From Salegentibacter sp. (lineage in GTDB: Bacteria; Bacteroidota; Bacteroidia; Flavobacteriales; Flavobacteriaceae): a stretch of DNA of 64,000 nt. The stretch covers positions 3,412,514 to 3,476,513 of the forward strand of contig CP051246.1 of assembly GCA_017795085.1 (NCBI GenBank), read 5' to 3'. Shown here in pieces: positions 1 to 9,305 of this stretch (positions within the stretch are counted from its first letter, which is position 1; each line of letters starts with the position of its first letter). Position numbers and translations under genes: made by a program. The notes under the pieces are model-generated. The model was not told where the DNA came from. It did no database searches and worked only from the letters and a program-made list of their open reading frames with translations.

Positions 1-924
1 ATGTTGTTCGGTTTCAGGATAATCAAACATACCCAAAAGAACATCGGGTACCTCCCTCCCATCTTTCCAGTATCTCAAACCCCCGGTAGCTGAAATTTTG
101 TTGGGGCCTAATGAACCTGTAATAAAATGAAGGCTGGAAAACAAGTGTACAAAAAGATCGCCAGACATTCCTGTTCCGTAATCCAGATAATTTCGCCATC
201 TAAAAAACCGCAGCGCATCAAAATCATGTTTTGTTGTATTGGATATAAATCTTTGCCAGTCTACGGTCTCAGGAGAAGCATCTTCAGGAATAGGATATTG
301 CCAGGCACCAAAAGGTGAATTACGCGCCCAAAAACCTTCGGCATAATTTATTTCTCCAATGGCTCCTTCTGCTAAAAGTTGTTTTGCTTTTTCATTTCCA
401 AGGGAAGATAACCCCTGACTCCCAACCATATAAATTTTTCCTGACTTTTTCCAGGCGTTAATAATCTCATGGCCTTCTGCTACTGAATGTACCATGGGTT
501 TTTCACAATACACATGTTTTCCTGCTTTCAGAGCATCCAGGCTAATTTGTTTATGCCAATGATCCGGAGTACCAATAATCACCGCATCTACCTCATCACG
601 TTTAAGGATTTCCTTATAATTTTTAGTGAAAAATATATTATTTCCCCAGCGTTCCCTTGATTCTTCAAGCCGACCGTCATAAAGGTCACAAACAGCAAGT
701 AATTTTACATTTTTGTGTTCCAGGGCAGTTTTAGCATCAGCAGTCCCCATTCCTCCGGCTCCAATTAAGGCTATACCGATTGGACGATCCCAATCCTGAG
801 GCTTATAATTTCGATAAAGAAATTCCTGTGGTGCGTTTTCAGCTGCAAAAGCAGATGGTAACAGCGTAGCTGTGGCACCGGCAAGACCGAGTTTTTTAAT
901 GAATAAACGTCTGTTTTTTTTCAT
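1..924 (-). CDS. Gfo/Idh/MocA family oxidoreductase, Tat-exported (partial, runs off the left edge)
   Basis: The first 308 codons are present and the 3' end lies outside the window. The N-terminus carries a twin-arginine signal (RRLFIKK at residues 5-11, then a hydrophobic stretch ending in AFAA), so the protein is probably exported folded to the periplasm. A Rossmann nucleotide-binding motif (GIALIGAGGMG, residues 50-60) and the family motif EKP (141-143) identify an NAD(P)-dependent Gfo/Idh/MocA oxidoreductase. Tat-exported members of this family are common beside glycan-utilisation loci in Bacteroidota and often act on sugars or sugar acids; some act as glycosidases. The substrate cannot be told here. 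It lies downstream of a SusC/SusD pair but a strong terminator (972-1004) separates them, so it may be a separate or read-through unit. Confidence 0.88.
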   Translation of the reverse strand, partial: MKKNRRLFIKKLGLAGATATLLPSAFAAENAPQEFLYRNYKPQDWDRPIGIALIGAGGMGTADAKTALEHKNVKLLAVCDLYDGRLEESRERWGNNIFFTKNYKEILKRDEVDAVIIGTPDHWHKQISLDALKAGKHVYCEKPMVHSVAEGHEIINAWKKSGKIYMVGSQGLSSLGNEKAKQLLAEGAIGEINYAEGFWARNSPFGAWQYPIPEDASPETVDWQRFISNTTKHDFDALRFFRWRNYLDYGTGMSGDLFVHLFSSLHFITGSLGPNKISATGGLRYWKDGREVPDVLLGMFDYPETEQH

Positions 925-971
925 AAAATATCTTTATTAGGCTTCTAAGAATAAGGCTTTAAAAATAATAA

Positions 972-1004
972 AATCCGGACTAAAAGAATTCTTTAGTCCG
1001 GATT
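972..1004 (-). terminator. Rho-independent terminator of the first susCD operon
   Basis: A perfect 13-bp inverted repeat (AATCCGGACTAAA, 7-nt loop, and its complement) starts 12 bases past the susD stop codon. On the minus strand it is followed by a T-rich run. It ends the 6060-1017 susCD transcript ahead of the oxidoreductase. Confidence 0.88.
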
Positions 1005-1016
1005 AAAATACCCCTA

Positions 1017-2810
1017 TTAGTTATCATAACCCGGGTTTTGCTTCAGTACCGGACCTTCTGCAGTAGTACTCAAATCAATTTGCCGTAGCGGGATTGGAAA
1101 ATAAATATCATTTTGTCCAAAACTACCACCTCTGACATCAGTAGTGATTTGTCCTTCATATTCTACAAAATCATTTATCACCTCCTGTGCAACACCCCAT
1201 CTTACCAGGTCAAAAAACCTGTGGCCTTCCATAGCCAGTTCTACCCGGCGTTCAAACATAATCACCTCCATCGCCTGCTCTTCTGAAGTAAAATAACCAT
1301 CGGGATATCTTGAAATATTATAATTGGCAGCATAATCGTTACTAAATCCTGCCATAGGATCAGTAGGATCGGCATAATCTTTTAACCAATTTTCGGGATT
1401 ATCAGCCATTCTACCGCGAACCCTATTTACATAGCCCAGAGCAGTATCAAAGTTCCCCAATCTGGCTTCTGCTTCTGCAGCCATTAAAAGCACATCAGCA
1501 AATCGAATTACGAGTACATTGATTGCATTACCCGGTGCCCATAAGCTCTGATCTGAAAATTCATCGGCATGATATTGCCAATAAATATGCTTTTTAGGCG
1601 CATAAGGTCCTCCTGAAGACTGTTCTCTAACCCAATCATAGCCAGGGTGGTAACCCCAATCATGATAGGGGAGATCCCTTCGACCTACGGTCCAGTCCAA
1701 GCGTGGATCCAGAGATTGTGTATCCGGGCTAAAGGCTTCATCCGACTGGATTCCCATATCGTTTTTTACAGGATTCTCGTTATAGGTATTCAAATATGGC
1801 AAACCTGAAGACTCATCAGTTCGAAAAGCATTTACCAGGTCCTGGGTAGGTTGATAGAAACCACAACATCTAAAGGGGCTGTTATAGGGATAATTAAGCA
1901 TTAAAGCCTGGTTTGAATTAGCTATGGTATTTGTTCCATCATTTGCCACCATTTGAATTGCAAATACCGATTCTTCGTTATTTTCAAATTCCGCATTAAA
2001 ATTATGGTGGAAATTATCAATCAAGTCATATGATAAACCATTAGAAGTTTGTCCCGAATTTATAACTTCGGTAAAAACAATTTGGGCTTCAGAAAATTTT
2101 TCCTGGTATAAATAGGTTTTTCCCAAATAAGCTCCTGCAGCCCATTTATTAACTCTCCCTACCTCATCCTGGGTATTGGGAAGATTATCATAGGCATATT
2201 TAAAATCATCTTCAATATTTGGCCAGATATCAGTATCATTCGGCACATTAGTATTTTCGGTGTTTTCATCCACCCAAGGCACCATATTATACATCTTCTT
2301 TAACTCAAAATAAAAATGACCCCTTAAAAACCTGGCCTGTCCGGCTAAATTTGATCGCTCTGCTTCCGGTATATCTTCAATTTGACCAAGTAATTTAAGA
2401 ACGGCATTTGCACGGGTTACTCCTTCGTATAAAGCTTTCCATTTGGTATTAAAAAAACCATTACTGGGATCTACGTTATACGTAGCTATGGCATTTATAG
2501 GTGCCTGGTCGCCCCCATCACTTCCTTTATGGGCATCTCCCCCTGTTATATCCCCATAAATCCAGTTCGAAGGTGTAGCTTCCCAGGCATTACCACCTCC
2601 CAGGGCAAGTACAGTCCCATCGTCTTCGTCCTGGCCGTCAAGTGCGGCATAGGCTCCAATTAAAAGGGCATTTACTCCTTTTTCATCAGAAAGCACCTCG
2701 TCACTTAAGGCACCGTAAGCCGGCTTATCCAGAAAATCTTCGGTACATGAGTTGAAAAATACACCTATGCTCAAAACCGAAAATATTATTAAATATGTTC
2801 TTTTTTTCAT
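1017..2810 (-). CDS. SusD/RagB-family nutrient-binding outer-membrane lipoprotein
   Basis: A 597-residue SusD-like surface lipoprotein that caps the SusC channel and binds the incoming ligand. The start at 2810 is chosen because it begins a good type II signal peptide (MKKRTYLII... with lipobox FNSC, Cys22); a start ten codons upstream would bury it. The family's TPR-rich N-terminal half (helical repeats around residues 100-250) and its C-terminal ending (FPIPLRQIDL...QNPGYDN) are clear. It follows susC by about 30 bases and is co-transcribed with it. No glycoside hydrolase lies beside this pair inside the window, so the ligand is unknown; a sugar is likely only by family and by the neighbouring Gfo/Idh/MocA oxidoreductase. 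Confidence 0.93.
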   Translation of the reverse strand: MKKRTYLIIFSVLSIGVFFNSCTEDFLDKPAYGALSDEVLSDEKGVNALLIGAYAALDGQDEDDGTVLALGGGNAWEATPSNWIYGDITGGDAHKGSDGGDQAPINAIATYNVDPSNGFFNTKWKALYEGVTRANAVLKLLGQIEDIPEAERSNLAGQARFLRGHFYFELKKMYNMVPWVDENTENTNVPNDTDIWPNIEDDFKYAYDNLPNTQDEVGRVNKWAAGAYLGKTYLYQEKFSEAQIVFTEVINSGQTSNGLSYDLIDNFHHNFNAEFENNEESVFAIQMVANDGTNTIANSNQALMLNYPYNSPFRCCGFYQPTQDLVNAFRTDESSGLPYLNTYNENPVKNDMGIQSDEAFSPDTQSLDPRLDWTVGRRDLPYHDWGYHPGYDWVREQSSGGPYAPKKHIYWQYHADEFSDQSLWAPGNAINVLVIRFADVLLMAAEAEARLGNFDTALGYVNRVRGRMADNPENWLKDYADPTDPMAGFSNDYAANYNISRYPDGYFTSEEQAMEVIMFERRVELAMEGHRFFDLVRWGVAQEVINDFVEYEGQITTDVRGGSFGQNDIYFPIPLRQIDLSTTAEGPVLKQNPGYDN

Positions 2811-2841
2811 TTTATAATTTTTTAGCATTATTAAACCCAAA

Positions 2842-5800
2842 TTATAGTGTAAGATTAATACCTCCTATAAATTGACGTGAGGTAGGATACGCGCCTTCGT
2901 CAATTCCAAAAGCTGTGGCTGTTCCGGTTAATTCGGGATCAACACCAGAGTAGTTGGTAATTGTAAAGAGGTTAGTAGCCTGCACATAAATTCGCAGCCT
3001 GTCTAAACCTATTTTCTCCAGAAAAGATTCCGGAAAACTATAACCTAAAGTCATGTTTTTAGCCCTTAAATAAGACCCGTCTTCCACAAAATAAGAATTG
3101 GGGACATTTGCAGTACTAAAAGTACCTCCCGTTTCCTGGATTGGTGCTGTGGCATTTTGGTTTTGAGGTGTCCAGGAATCATACACAGCGGTATTACTTT
3201 TAGCTCCTCCAAAAGAACTGTAAAAGTCATGCCACCATTTTACCTGATTCCAAATGTCATTTCCATACACTCCATAGAGAAAGGTACTGAAATCAAAATT
3301 CTTATAAGTAAATTCTAAATTAAGTCCACCGGTAAAATCGGGATTGGGATTTCCAAGGAAAGTCCGGTCTTCACTATTAATTACGCCATCTTCATTAACA
3401 TCGGCATAACGAAAGCGTCCAACACCTATATCTTGTTGGTACTCGGTATCGGGATCTCCCGTTATTTCCCGCGCATCTGAATTTGCAGCATTTACTTCCT
3501 CCTGGCTATTCCAAAATCCATCAATTTTATAGCCAAAAAACTGTCCTACCGAATGACCTACGGCATTTCTCACAATTGAATTACCCCCAAATCGTCTCGC
3601 TTCCTGATCAAAATAATCGACACCATCTGCAACATTTACAATCTCATTTTCATAAGAAGTAAAAGTAAGGGTAGCATTCATCCTAAAATCTGAAGTTATA
3701 TCTACAAAAGTGGTGGCCGACAAGTCTAAACCACTGTTTTTCATTTCAGCGATATTCACATATGGAGCAGTTGAAACTCCTGAAGTTCCGGTTAATTCCG
3801 GATTATACAAAAGGTCTATAACATCCTTACGGTAATATTCTGCTGATAAAACAAGTTTTCGTTCAAACAACTCTGCATCAAAACCTATATTTCCATTCAC
3901 ATTTTTTTCCCAGCTTGCGTCAGGATTCCCAATACGTGTTCTCTGGAATCCCTCAACAATAGAATTGTTGGACCCGCCTAAATCATAATAAGAAGAAACC
4001 CTACTGCTTCCGTAAGCCGTAAATGCATTAGCAGGATCAACATTATTTTGGTTACCCATTACACCGTATCCTCCCCTTATTTTAAGATCGCCTATCCAGG
4101 TAACATCTTCCATAAAACTCTCCTGAGAAATTCTCCAACCGGCACTCACCGCTGGGAACCATCCATGACGGGGATTGGTAAATCTTGAAGTGGCATCACG
4201 CCGAATAGTGGCCCCTAAAAGGTATTTTTCATCGAAAGCATAATCCACTCTTCCGAAAAGAGAGAAGAGCGCATCTTCTGTATAAAAACCAGAATTGGTT
4301 TGAGTTCCCGAACCGGTACTTAGATTCACATAATCCGGATCAAATGAATAAAAACCCTGGGTTACTGCAGAAACTTCTTCATATTGATTATAAAAAGCTT
4401 CAGACCCCACCAGCATGGTTACATTATGTAAACCATTAAAGGTGTTCTTGTACTGAATAGTGTTAGACCAGGTCCAGTCAAAGCCTGTATAGGCATTTTC
4501 AGTTAATTGATTAACCGTGGTATTTTCCTGATTCTCGTAGGTAGGATACGCAAAAACCTGTCCGTTGGTATTAAAATAGTTCCCGCCGAAAGTAGTACGA
4601 GCGGTAAAATTTTCAAGAAAATCAAGCTCTGCAAATACATTACCGAAAACCCTACTGGTCTTACTAAAATTATTTCTGTTTCTTTCCAGAATAGCCACTG
4701 GATTTTGGGAATTTCCAAGCGAAGGCGCCTGTGTTCCGGCAAAATTACCTCCTATATCATAAACAGGAATAATTGGCTGGCTTCGGTAAGCGTGGTTAAT
4801 TGGGTTTTCTCCAATAATGGAAACCCTGTTCCCATCAGAAATAGAAACTGCAAGGTTTTCCCCTATTCTAAAATTATCAGAAATATTAAATTGACTGTTT
4901 GCCCTTGCGGTATACCGCTCAAAATAAGTATTTCTTAAGGTCCCTTCCTGATCGGAATGACTTAAAGAAAAAAGAAAATTCCCTTTTTCATCACCTTTAC
5001 TCACCGAAATATCGTGATTCATAATTGGAGCAGGATTAAAAATCTCCTGAAACCAATTTGTCCCCTGATGGTTGGCTCTCATAATTTGATTAAATCCATC
5101 TACTGCTCCACCATCGGTATAATAAGGGTCTACATAATACGCGGATTCATCTACTGCCCCTTCACTGGCACCCCCGGGCAAAATATAATAAGGAAGGCTC
5201 GGGGACTCCCCGCTTCCATATTGCCTATCGGTAATAGGCTCCCCGGGATTAGAGTTTTGCATAGCGGTCCATCTTAACTCTGCATGGTCTTGAGGAGAAG
5301 CAATATTATAAACATTCCCAGAAGCTACTCTTTGAGTACCGTAAAAGCCGTTATAATTCACTTTCAAGTCCCCTTTTCCTGACCTGGTAGAGATAATAAT
5401 CACACCATTTGCTGCACGCGCACCATAAATAGAGGCAGAAGCTGCATCTTTAAGCACCTGCATATTTTCAATATCATTTGGATTAAGGTGATTAATATCC
5501 TGTGTAGGCACACCATCTACAACATACAAGGGATTACTACTCCCAAAAGTATTAATCCCACGAATTCGTACTTGCGGCGGTTCTCCCGGCTGCCCCGAAC
5601 TGGCCACTGTCACCCCTGAAGCCTGCCCCTGTAATTGCTCGGTAACCTGTGGAGAGGGTTGCCTCTTTGCTGATTCCATGTCAACCACAGAAACCGCTCC
5701 GGTAAGGTCGGCTTTTCGTTGCGTTCCGTAGCCTACCACTACCACTTCAGATAATGCAGAAGCTTCCGGTTCAAGGGCAATATTGAGTGGTTCAGATCCC

Positions 5801-6060
5801 TCTACTTCAACTTCTACTGTTGCATATCCAATAAAGCTAAATTCAAGTACAGCACCAACCGGCACTTCAATAGCAAATTCTCCGTCAAAATTTGACAATA
5901 CACCATTTGAAGTTCCCCGCTCAACTACATTTACACTGGGAACAGGCATATTATTTTCTGCATCTACTATAACACCCTCTACAATAACGTTTTCGGATTG
6001 GGCATAAGAATTTATTTGAATAAGTAGAAAAACAAATAAAACAAGTAAAGATTTTCTCAT
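2842..6060 (-). CDS. SusC/RagA-family TonB-dependent outer-membrane transporter
   Basis: A 1072-residue SusC-type importer. It has a signal peptide ending at SYAQ (about residue 21), a carboxypeptidase-D regulatory-like beta-sandwich (about 25-100), a TonB-box-type stretch (EVVVVGYGTQRK, about 105-116), a plug domain with the typical RIRGINTFGSSNPLYVVDG stretch, and a 22-strand barrel up to the C-terminus. There is no STN domain, so it is not built to signal to an anti-sigma factor. It is the first gene of the operon, followed by susD, and transcribed from the 349-bp divergent region 6061-6409. Substrate unknown. Confidence 0.95.
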   Translation of the reverse strand: MRKSLLVLFVFLLIQINSYAQSENVIVEGVIVDAENNMPVPSVNVVERGTSNGVLSNFDGEFAIEVPVGAVLEFSFIGYATVEVEVEGSEPLNIALEPEASALSEVVVVGYGTQRKADLTGAVSVVDMESAKRQPSPQVTEQLQGQASGVTVASSGQPGEPPQVRIRGINTFGSSNPLYVVDGVPTQDINHLNPNDIENMQVLKDAASASIYGARAANGVIIISTRSGKGDLKVNYNGFYGTQRVASGNVYNIASPQDHAELRWTAMQNSNPGEPITDRQYGSGESPSLPYYILPGGASEGAVDESAYYVDPYYTDGGAVDGFNQIMRANHQGTNWFQEIFNPAPIMNHDISVSKGDEKGNFLFSLSHSDQEGTLRNTYFERYTARANSQFNISDNFRIGENLAVSISDGNRVSIIGENPINHAYRSQPIIPVYDIGGNFAGTQAPSLGNSQNPVAILERNRNNFSKTSRVFGNVFAELDFLENFTARTTFGGNYFNTNGQVFAYPTYENQENTTVNQLTENAYTGFDWTWSNTIQYKNTFNGLHNVTMLVGSEAFYNQYEEVSAVTQGFYSFDPDYVNLSTGSGTQTNSGFYTEDALFSLFGRVDYAFDEKYLLGATIRRDATSRFTNPRHGWFPAVSAGWRISQESFMEDVTWIGDLKIRGGYGVMGNQNNVDPANAFTAYGSSRVSSYYDLGGSNNSIVEGFQRTRIGNPDASWEKNVNGNIGFDAELFERKLVLSAEYYRKDVIDLLYNPELTGTSGVSTAPYVNIAEMKNSGLDLSATTFVDITSDFRMNATLTFTSYENEIVNVADGVDYFDQEARRFGGNSIVRNAVGHSVGQFFGYKIDGFWNSQEEVNAANSDAREITGDPDTEYQQDIGVGRFRYADVNEDGVINSEDRTFLGNPNPDFTGGLNLEFTYKNFDFSTFLYGVYGNDIWNQVKWWHDFYSSFGGAKSNTAVYDSWTPQNQNATAPIQETGGTFSTANVPNSYFVEDGSYLRAKNMTLGYSFPESFLEKIGLDRLRIYVQATNLFTITNYSGVDPELTGTATAFGIDEGAYPTSRQFIGGINLTL

Positions 6061-6409
6061 ATTTAAATATTTTAATTAATTAATTAAAAACTAAAATTTC
6101 TTTTAACAAGAATTAATAATAAACTAAGTAAATGAAAAAGTTTGTTAAAAACAAAAAATAGTGTATATGTTTTTATACTTCTTGTAATTTTTTATTAATA
6201 AAATTATTGTATTCTTATTTATTAACCGGTGTTTCCGCAGGCTCATCAATCAATATGTGCAAACCAAGAGTTGAAAAACTTTTTTTGAGCAAGATTAAGT
6301 TTCGCTAATTATACCCAATAATAAATATAAACAACCAGACAATGAGTTTTCTATTCTTTTTTTCGCACTTTCTTAAGAAAGAAAATTTATCATTTTCTTA
6401 TCTTGCAAT
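6061..6409. promoter_or_regulatory. Divergent intergenic region between susC and the rimK operon
   Basis: This 349-bp AT-rich stretch must hold the promoters for susC (minus) and for the retropepsin/rimK operon (plus). It contains a TTAATTAATTAATTAA tract next to the susC start. I saw no exact match to the Bacteroidota promoter pair (TTG ... TAnnTTTG) that I would defend. Short frames in it (such as one starting at 6342) overlap the real gene out of frame and are not genes. Confidence 0.4.
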
Positions 6410-6856
6410 ATGGAGAAAACCATCATCGGGCGTTTTGACAAGGCAGACTTCCCTTCATTACACCTTCACGATATCGCCATTAAAATTGATACCGGGGCCT
6501 ACACCTCTTCCATCCATTGTGAAAATATACGAGAAGAAGATGAAGTTTTACACTGCACTTTTTTAGATGAAGAGCACCCGCTATACAATGGTAAAGAATT
6601 CGCTTTTAATGAATATGATATTGTGTTTGTACGCAGCAGCAATGGTATGATTCAGAAAAGATATCAGGTAGAATCTACCATTAAAATTTTTAATAAAGTG
6701 TATAAAATTTCCCTTTCTTTGTCCTCGCGACAGGAAATGCGATTTCCAGTGTTAATCGGCAGAAAATTCTTAACAAAAAAATTTATAGTAGATCCCGAAC
6801 TAACCGACGTTTCTTACAAGCAATCAAACAATGAGAATAAAAATATTATCCCGTAA
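6410..6856 (+). CDS. RimK-associated retropepsin-like protease (PF05618 type, 'ATP-dependent zinc protease' annotation)
   Basis: A 148-residue protein with the aspartic-protease-like motif [12 protein letters not shown] (Asp-Thr-Gly-Ala, about residues 25-36) and the downstream VLIGRKFL element, the fold signature of the PF05618 family. Members are often annotated as ATP-dependent zinc proteases, but the motif is that of retropepsins. Relatives encoded next to rimK have been proposed to act on the poly-glutamate tails added by RimK. The gene overlaps rimK by 26 bases, implying translational coupling and a shared job. It is cytoplasmic (no signal peptide). Family assignment is firm; the reaction is inference. 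Confidence 0.85.
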   Translation: MEKTIIGRFDKADFPSLHLHDIAIKIDTGAYTSSIHCENIREEDEVLHCTFLDEEHPLYNGKEFAFNEYDIVFVRSSNGMIQKRYQVESTIKIFNKVYKISLSLSSRQEMRFPVLIGRKFLTKKFIVDPELTDVSYKQSNNENKNIIP

Positions 6857-7703
6857 TCCCAACCTGTACTCAACAAAGCGTCTTGTAGAAGCTGCCAAAA
6901 AGCGCAAGCATGATGTAGAGGTGGTAGACCCGCTTAAATGTGATATTGTAATTGAAAAGCGCCGACCCAACATATATTATAAAGGAGGTTATATAGAAGA
7001 CGTAGACGCCATTATTCCACGTATTGGAGCTTCGGTTACTTTTTACGGCACCGCGGTAGTTCGTCAATTTGAAATGATGGGCGCCTTTACCACCACCGAC
7101 TCTGAAGCTTTGGTACGCAGCCGTGATAAATTACGAAGCTTACAGGTGCTTTCGCGAGCAAAAATCGGTTTACCAAAAACGGTTTTCACCAACTATTCCC
7201 GAGATGTGGAAGGTGTAATAAAACAAGTGGGAGGCACGCCGCTGGTCATTAAACTTCTGGAAGGCACCCAGGGCATTGGCGTGGTTTTAGCTGAAACCAG
7301 AAACGCTGCCGAATCGGTTATTGAAGCTTTTAATGGTTTACAGGCCAGGGTAATTGTTCAGGAATTTATCAAAGAAGCCAAAGGTGCAGATATTCGGGCT
7401 TTTGTGGTAGATGGTCACGTAGTAGGTGCAATGAAACGCCAGGGCAAAGAAGGCGAATTCCGCTCAAATCTCCATCGCGGCGGAAATGCCGATGTGGTAG
7501 AACTTAGCGATGAAGAAGAAATTGCAGCCGTGAAAGCTACCAAGGCTATGGGGCTTGGTATTGCGGGAGTTGATATGCTACAAAGCTCCCGGGGGCCACT
7601 TATTCTTGAAGTTAATTCTTCCCCCGGCCTGGAGGGCATTGAAAAAGCTACCGAAAAAGATATTGCAAAAACAATTATAAGATATATAGAAAGGAATATA
7701 TAG
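6831..7703 (+). CDS. rimK: RimK-type ATP-grasp ligase (ribosomal protein S6--L-glutamate ligase family)
   Basis: A 290-residue ATP-grasp enzyme close to the usual RimK length (about 300). The N-terminal domain includes [20 protein letters not shown]; the ATP-grasp core contains [15 protein letters not shown] and the metal-binding end [13 protein letters not shown]. In E. coli RimK adds glutamate residues to the C-terminus of ribosomal protein S6. RimK-like ligases can also modify other acceptors or make poly-glutamate, so the acceptor here is not proven. It overlaps the retropepsin gene upstream by 26 bases and is followed after 3 bases by an AspA/AstE-like deacylase, a recurring flavobacterial block. 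Confidence 0.92.
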   Translation: MRIKILSRNPNLYSTKRLVEAAKKRKHDVEVVDPLKCDIVIEKRRPNIYYKGGYIEDVDAIIPRIGASVTFYGTAVVRQFEMMGAFTTTDSEALVRSRDKLRSLQVLSRAKIGLPKTVFTNYSRDVEGVIKQVGGTPLVIKLLEGTQGIGVVLAETRNAAESVIEAFNGLQARVIVQEFIKEAKGADIRAFVVDGHVVGAMKRQGKEGEFRSNLHRGGNADVVELSDEEEIAAVKATKAMGLGIAGVDMLQSSRGPLILEVNSSPGLEGIEKATEKDIAKTIIRYIERNI

Positions 7704-7706
7704 CCT

Positions 7707-8696
7707 ATGCCAAAAATCACCAAAGATAATGTACTGGAGATTTTAGGCCAACGAGTACTACCCGGCAAAAGCGCGACCATTAACTTTAATATGGCAAAGC
7801 TTTATACTACTACCTCGGTAGATGTTCCGGTTATTATTGAACGCTCTAAAAAACCAGGACCTGTAGTTTTACTTACTGGCGGAATTCACGGCGACGAAAT
7901 AAACGGTGTGGAAATAGTCCGACAGATTATATCCAAAGGAATTAATAAACCACAAAAAGGCACTATTATTTGTATTCCGGTAGTAAATATTTTCGGTTTT
8001 TTAAACCTGTCCAGAGAATTCCCCGATGGTCGCGACCTTAACCGTATGTTCCCGGGCACCAAAAAAGGCTCTCTGGCGAGTCGCTTTGCCTATCAGTTTG
8101 TGAAGGAAATTTTACCGCTGGCAAGTTTTTGTATCGATTTTCATACTGGTGGAGCCAGCCGATTTAACGCTCCACAAATCAGGGTGAAACGCGGCGACGA
8201 ACAAAGCATAGAATATGCAAATATTTTTAATGCCCCTTTTACCATCCATTCAAAAACCATTACCAAATCATTTAGGGAGACCTGCTCTAAGCAAGGCATC
8301 CCGGTTTTACTTTATGAAGGTGGAAAATCCCTTTCCAGTGATAAAGAAATTGCGCGTCATGGGGTAGAAGGCACTATGCGTATGTTGAGCCATTTAGAAA
8401 TGTTGGGGGCTAAATTTAATTACCCCAAGCCTATTGCCAAAACCGTTCTTATTAAAAACAGCTTTTGGATGCGCGCCAAATACAGTGGCCTTTTACATGT
8501 GAAAATTCCCTGCGGAAAACATGTTGAAAAAGGGGAATATGTTGGCACCATCACTGATCCGTACGGAAAATTCAGGCATAAGATAAAAGCCAAAAATACC
8601 GGTTATATAATCAACATAAATGAATCGCCAATTGTTTACCAGGGTGATGCTATTTTTCATATTTCAACGCCAATTATCCCTTCTCAAGATGAATAA
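7707..8696 (+). CDS. Succinylglutamate desuccinylase/aspartoacylase (AstE/AspA) family zinc enzyme
   Basis: A 329-residue M14-like zinc hydrolase. The zinc-binding motif GGIHGDEINGVE (about residues 51-62) and the later DFHTGG (third ligand region) are those of the AstE/AspA superfamily. Known members remove acyl groups from N-acyl amino acids or cut acidic peptide-like bonds. Placement three bases after rimK suggests a role in trimming or removing glutamate additions, but this is inference; a role in N-acyl-amino-acid turnover is equally possible. The C-terminal part has a biotinyl-lipoyl-like barrel feel (VEKGEYVGTITDPYG). Its stop overlaps the next gene's start by 8 bases. Confidence 0.88.
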   Translation: MPKITKDNVLEILGQRVLPGKSATINFNMAKLYTTTSVDVPVIIERSKKPGPVVLLTGGIHGDEINGVEIVRQIISKGINKPQKGTIICIPVVNIFGFLNLSREFPDGRDLNRMFPGTKKGSLASRFAYQFVKEILPLASFCIDFHTGGASRFNAPQIRVKRGDEQSIEYANIFNAPFTIHSKTITKSFRETCSKQGIPVLLYEGGKSLSSDKEIARHGVEGTMRMLSHLEMLGAKFNYPKPIAKTVLIKNSFWMRAKYSGLLHVKIPCGKHVEKGEYVGTITDPYGKFRHKIKAKNTGYIININESPIVYQGDAIFHISTPIIPSQDE

Positions 8697-9264
8697 AACC
8701 GAACTTCGAAAAAAATATAAAGCCCTGCGTTTAGCACTTTCCGAAGAAGAAATTGAAGCATTAAGCCTGGAGATTGCAAACCAAACCCTTGAACTCTCTA
8801 TCTGGGATTTTGATTATTACCATCTTTTTTTAAGTATAGCCGAACAAAAAGAAGTCAATACCCAATATTTACTTCATATTTTGCAGGGCAAAGACAAGAA
8901 TGTAGTGGTTTCAAAAACCGATATCAAGAACCAGAAATTAGATCACTTTTTACTTACTGACAATACAAAAATCAAGAAGAACCGTTGGAATATCCCCGAA
9001 CCGGAAGACGGAATTCCTATGGAAACCCAAAATCTTGAAGTGGTTTTTATCCCCCTACTTGCTTTTGACCTCCAAGGGCATCGTGTAGGCTACGGAAAAG
9101 GGTTTTATGATACTTTTTTAAAAAAATGCAAGTCGGATGTTATAAAAGTTGGTCTTTCCTTTTTTGAAGCTGAAAAAGAGATTTTAGAATTGTTGGAAAG
9201 CGATATTCCGCTAGATTATTGTGTAACCCCAAAAGGCAGCTATTCCTTTAAAAATCAAGAATAA
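8689..9264 (+). CDS. 5-formyltetrahydrofolate cyclo-ligase
   Basis: A 191-residue enzyme that converts 5-formyl-THF to 5,10-methenyl-THF using ATP. The start at 8689 (MNKTELRKKYKALR) is chosen over an in-frame ATG 23 codons upstream because it matches the family N-terminus, including the substrate-binding basic stretch RKKYKALR, and gives the usual length. The signature GHRVGYGKGFYD (about residues 124-135) is intact. The ATG overlaps the end of the AspA/AstE-like gene by 8 bases, so it is the last gene of this four-gene operon. Confidence 0.93.
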   Translation: MNKTELRKKYKALRLALSEEEIEALSLEIANQTLELSIWDFDYYHLFLSIAEQKEVNTQYLLHILQGKDKNVVVSKTDIKNQKLDHFLLTDNTKIKKNRWNIPEPEDGIPMETQNLEVVFIPLLAFDLQGHRVGYGKGFYDTFLKKCKSDVIKVGLSFFEAEKEILELLESDIPLDYCVTPKGSYSFKNQE

Positions 9265-9305
9265 TATCTAATAAAGAGAACAAAACAACAATGCAACTTA
9301 AGCTT

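Noticed and set aside
127..318. Plus-strand 63-codon frame at the left edge
   Set aside because: Antisense to the Gfo/Idh/MocA gene, which reads cleanly for 308 codons.
4507..4938. 143-codon open frame antisense to susC
   Set aside because: Shadow of the SusC barrel-coding region; no homology or signal recognisable.
6342..6566. Plus-strand frame upstream of the retropepsin gene
   Set aside because: Overlaps the real gene in another frame and starts with low-complexity Phe/Lys sequence.
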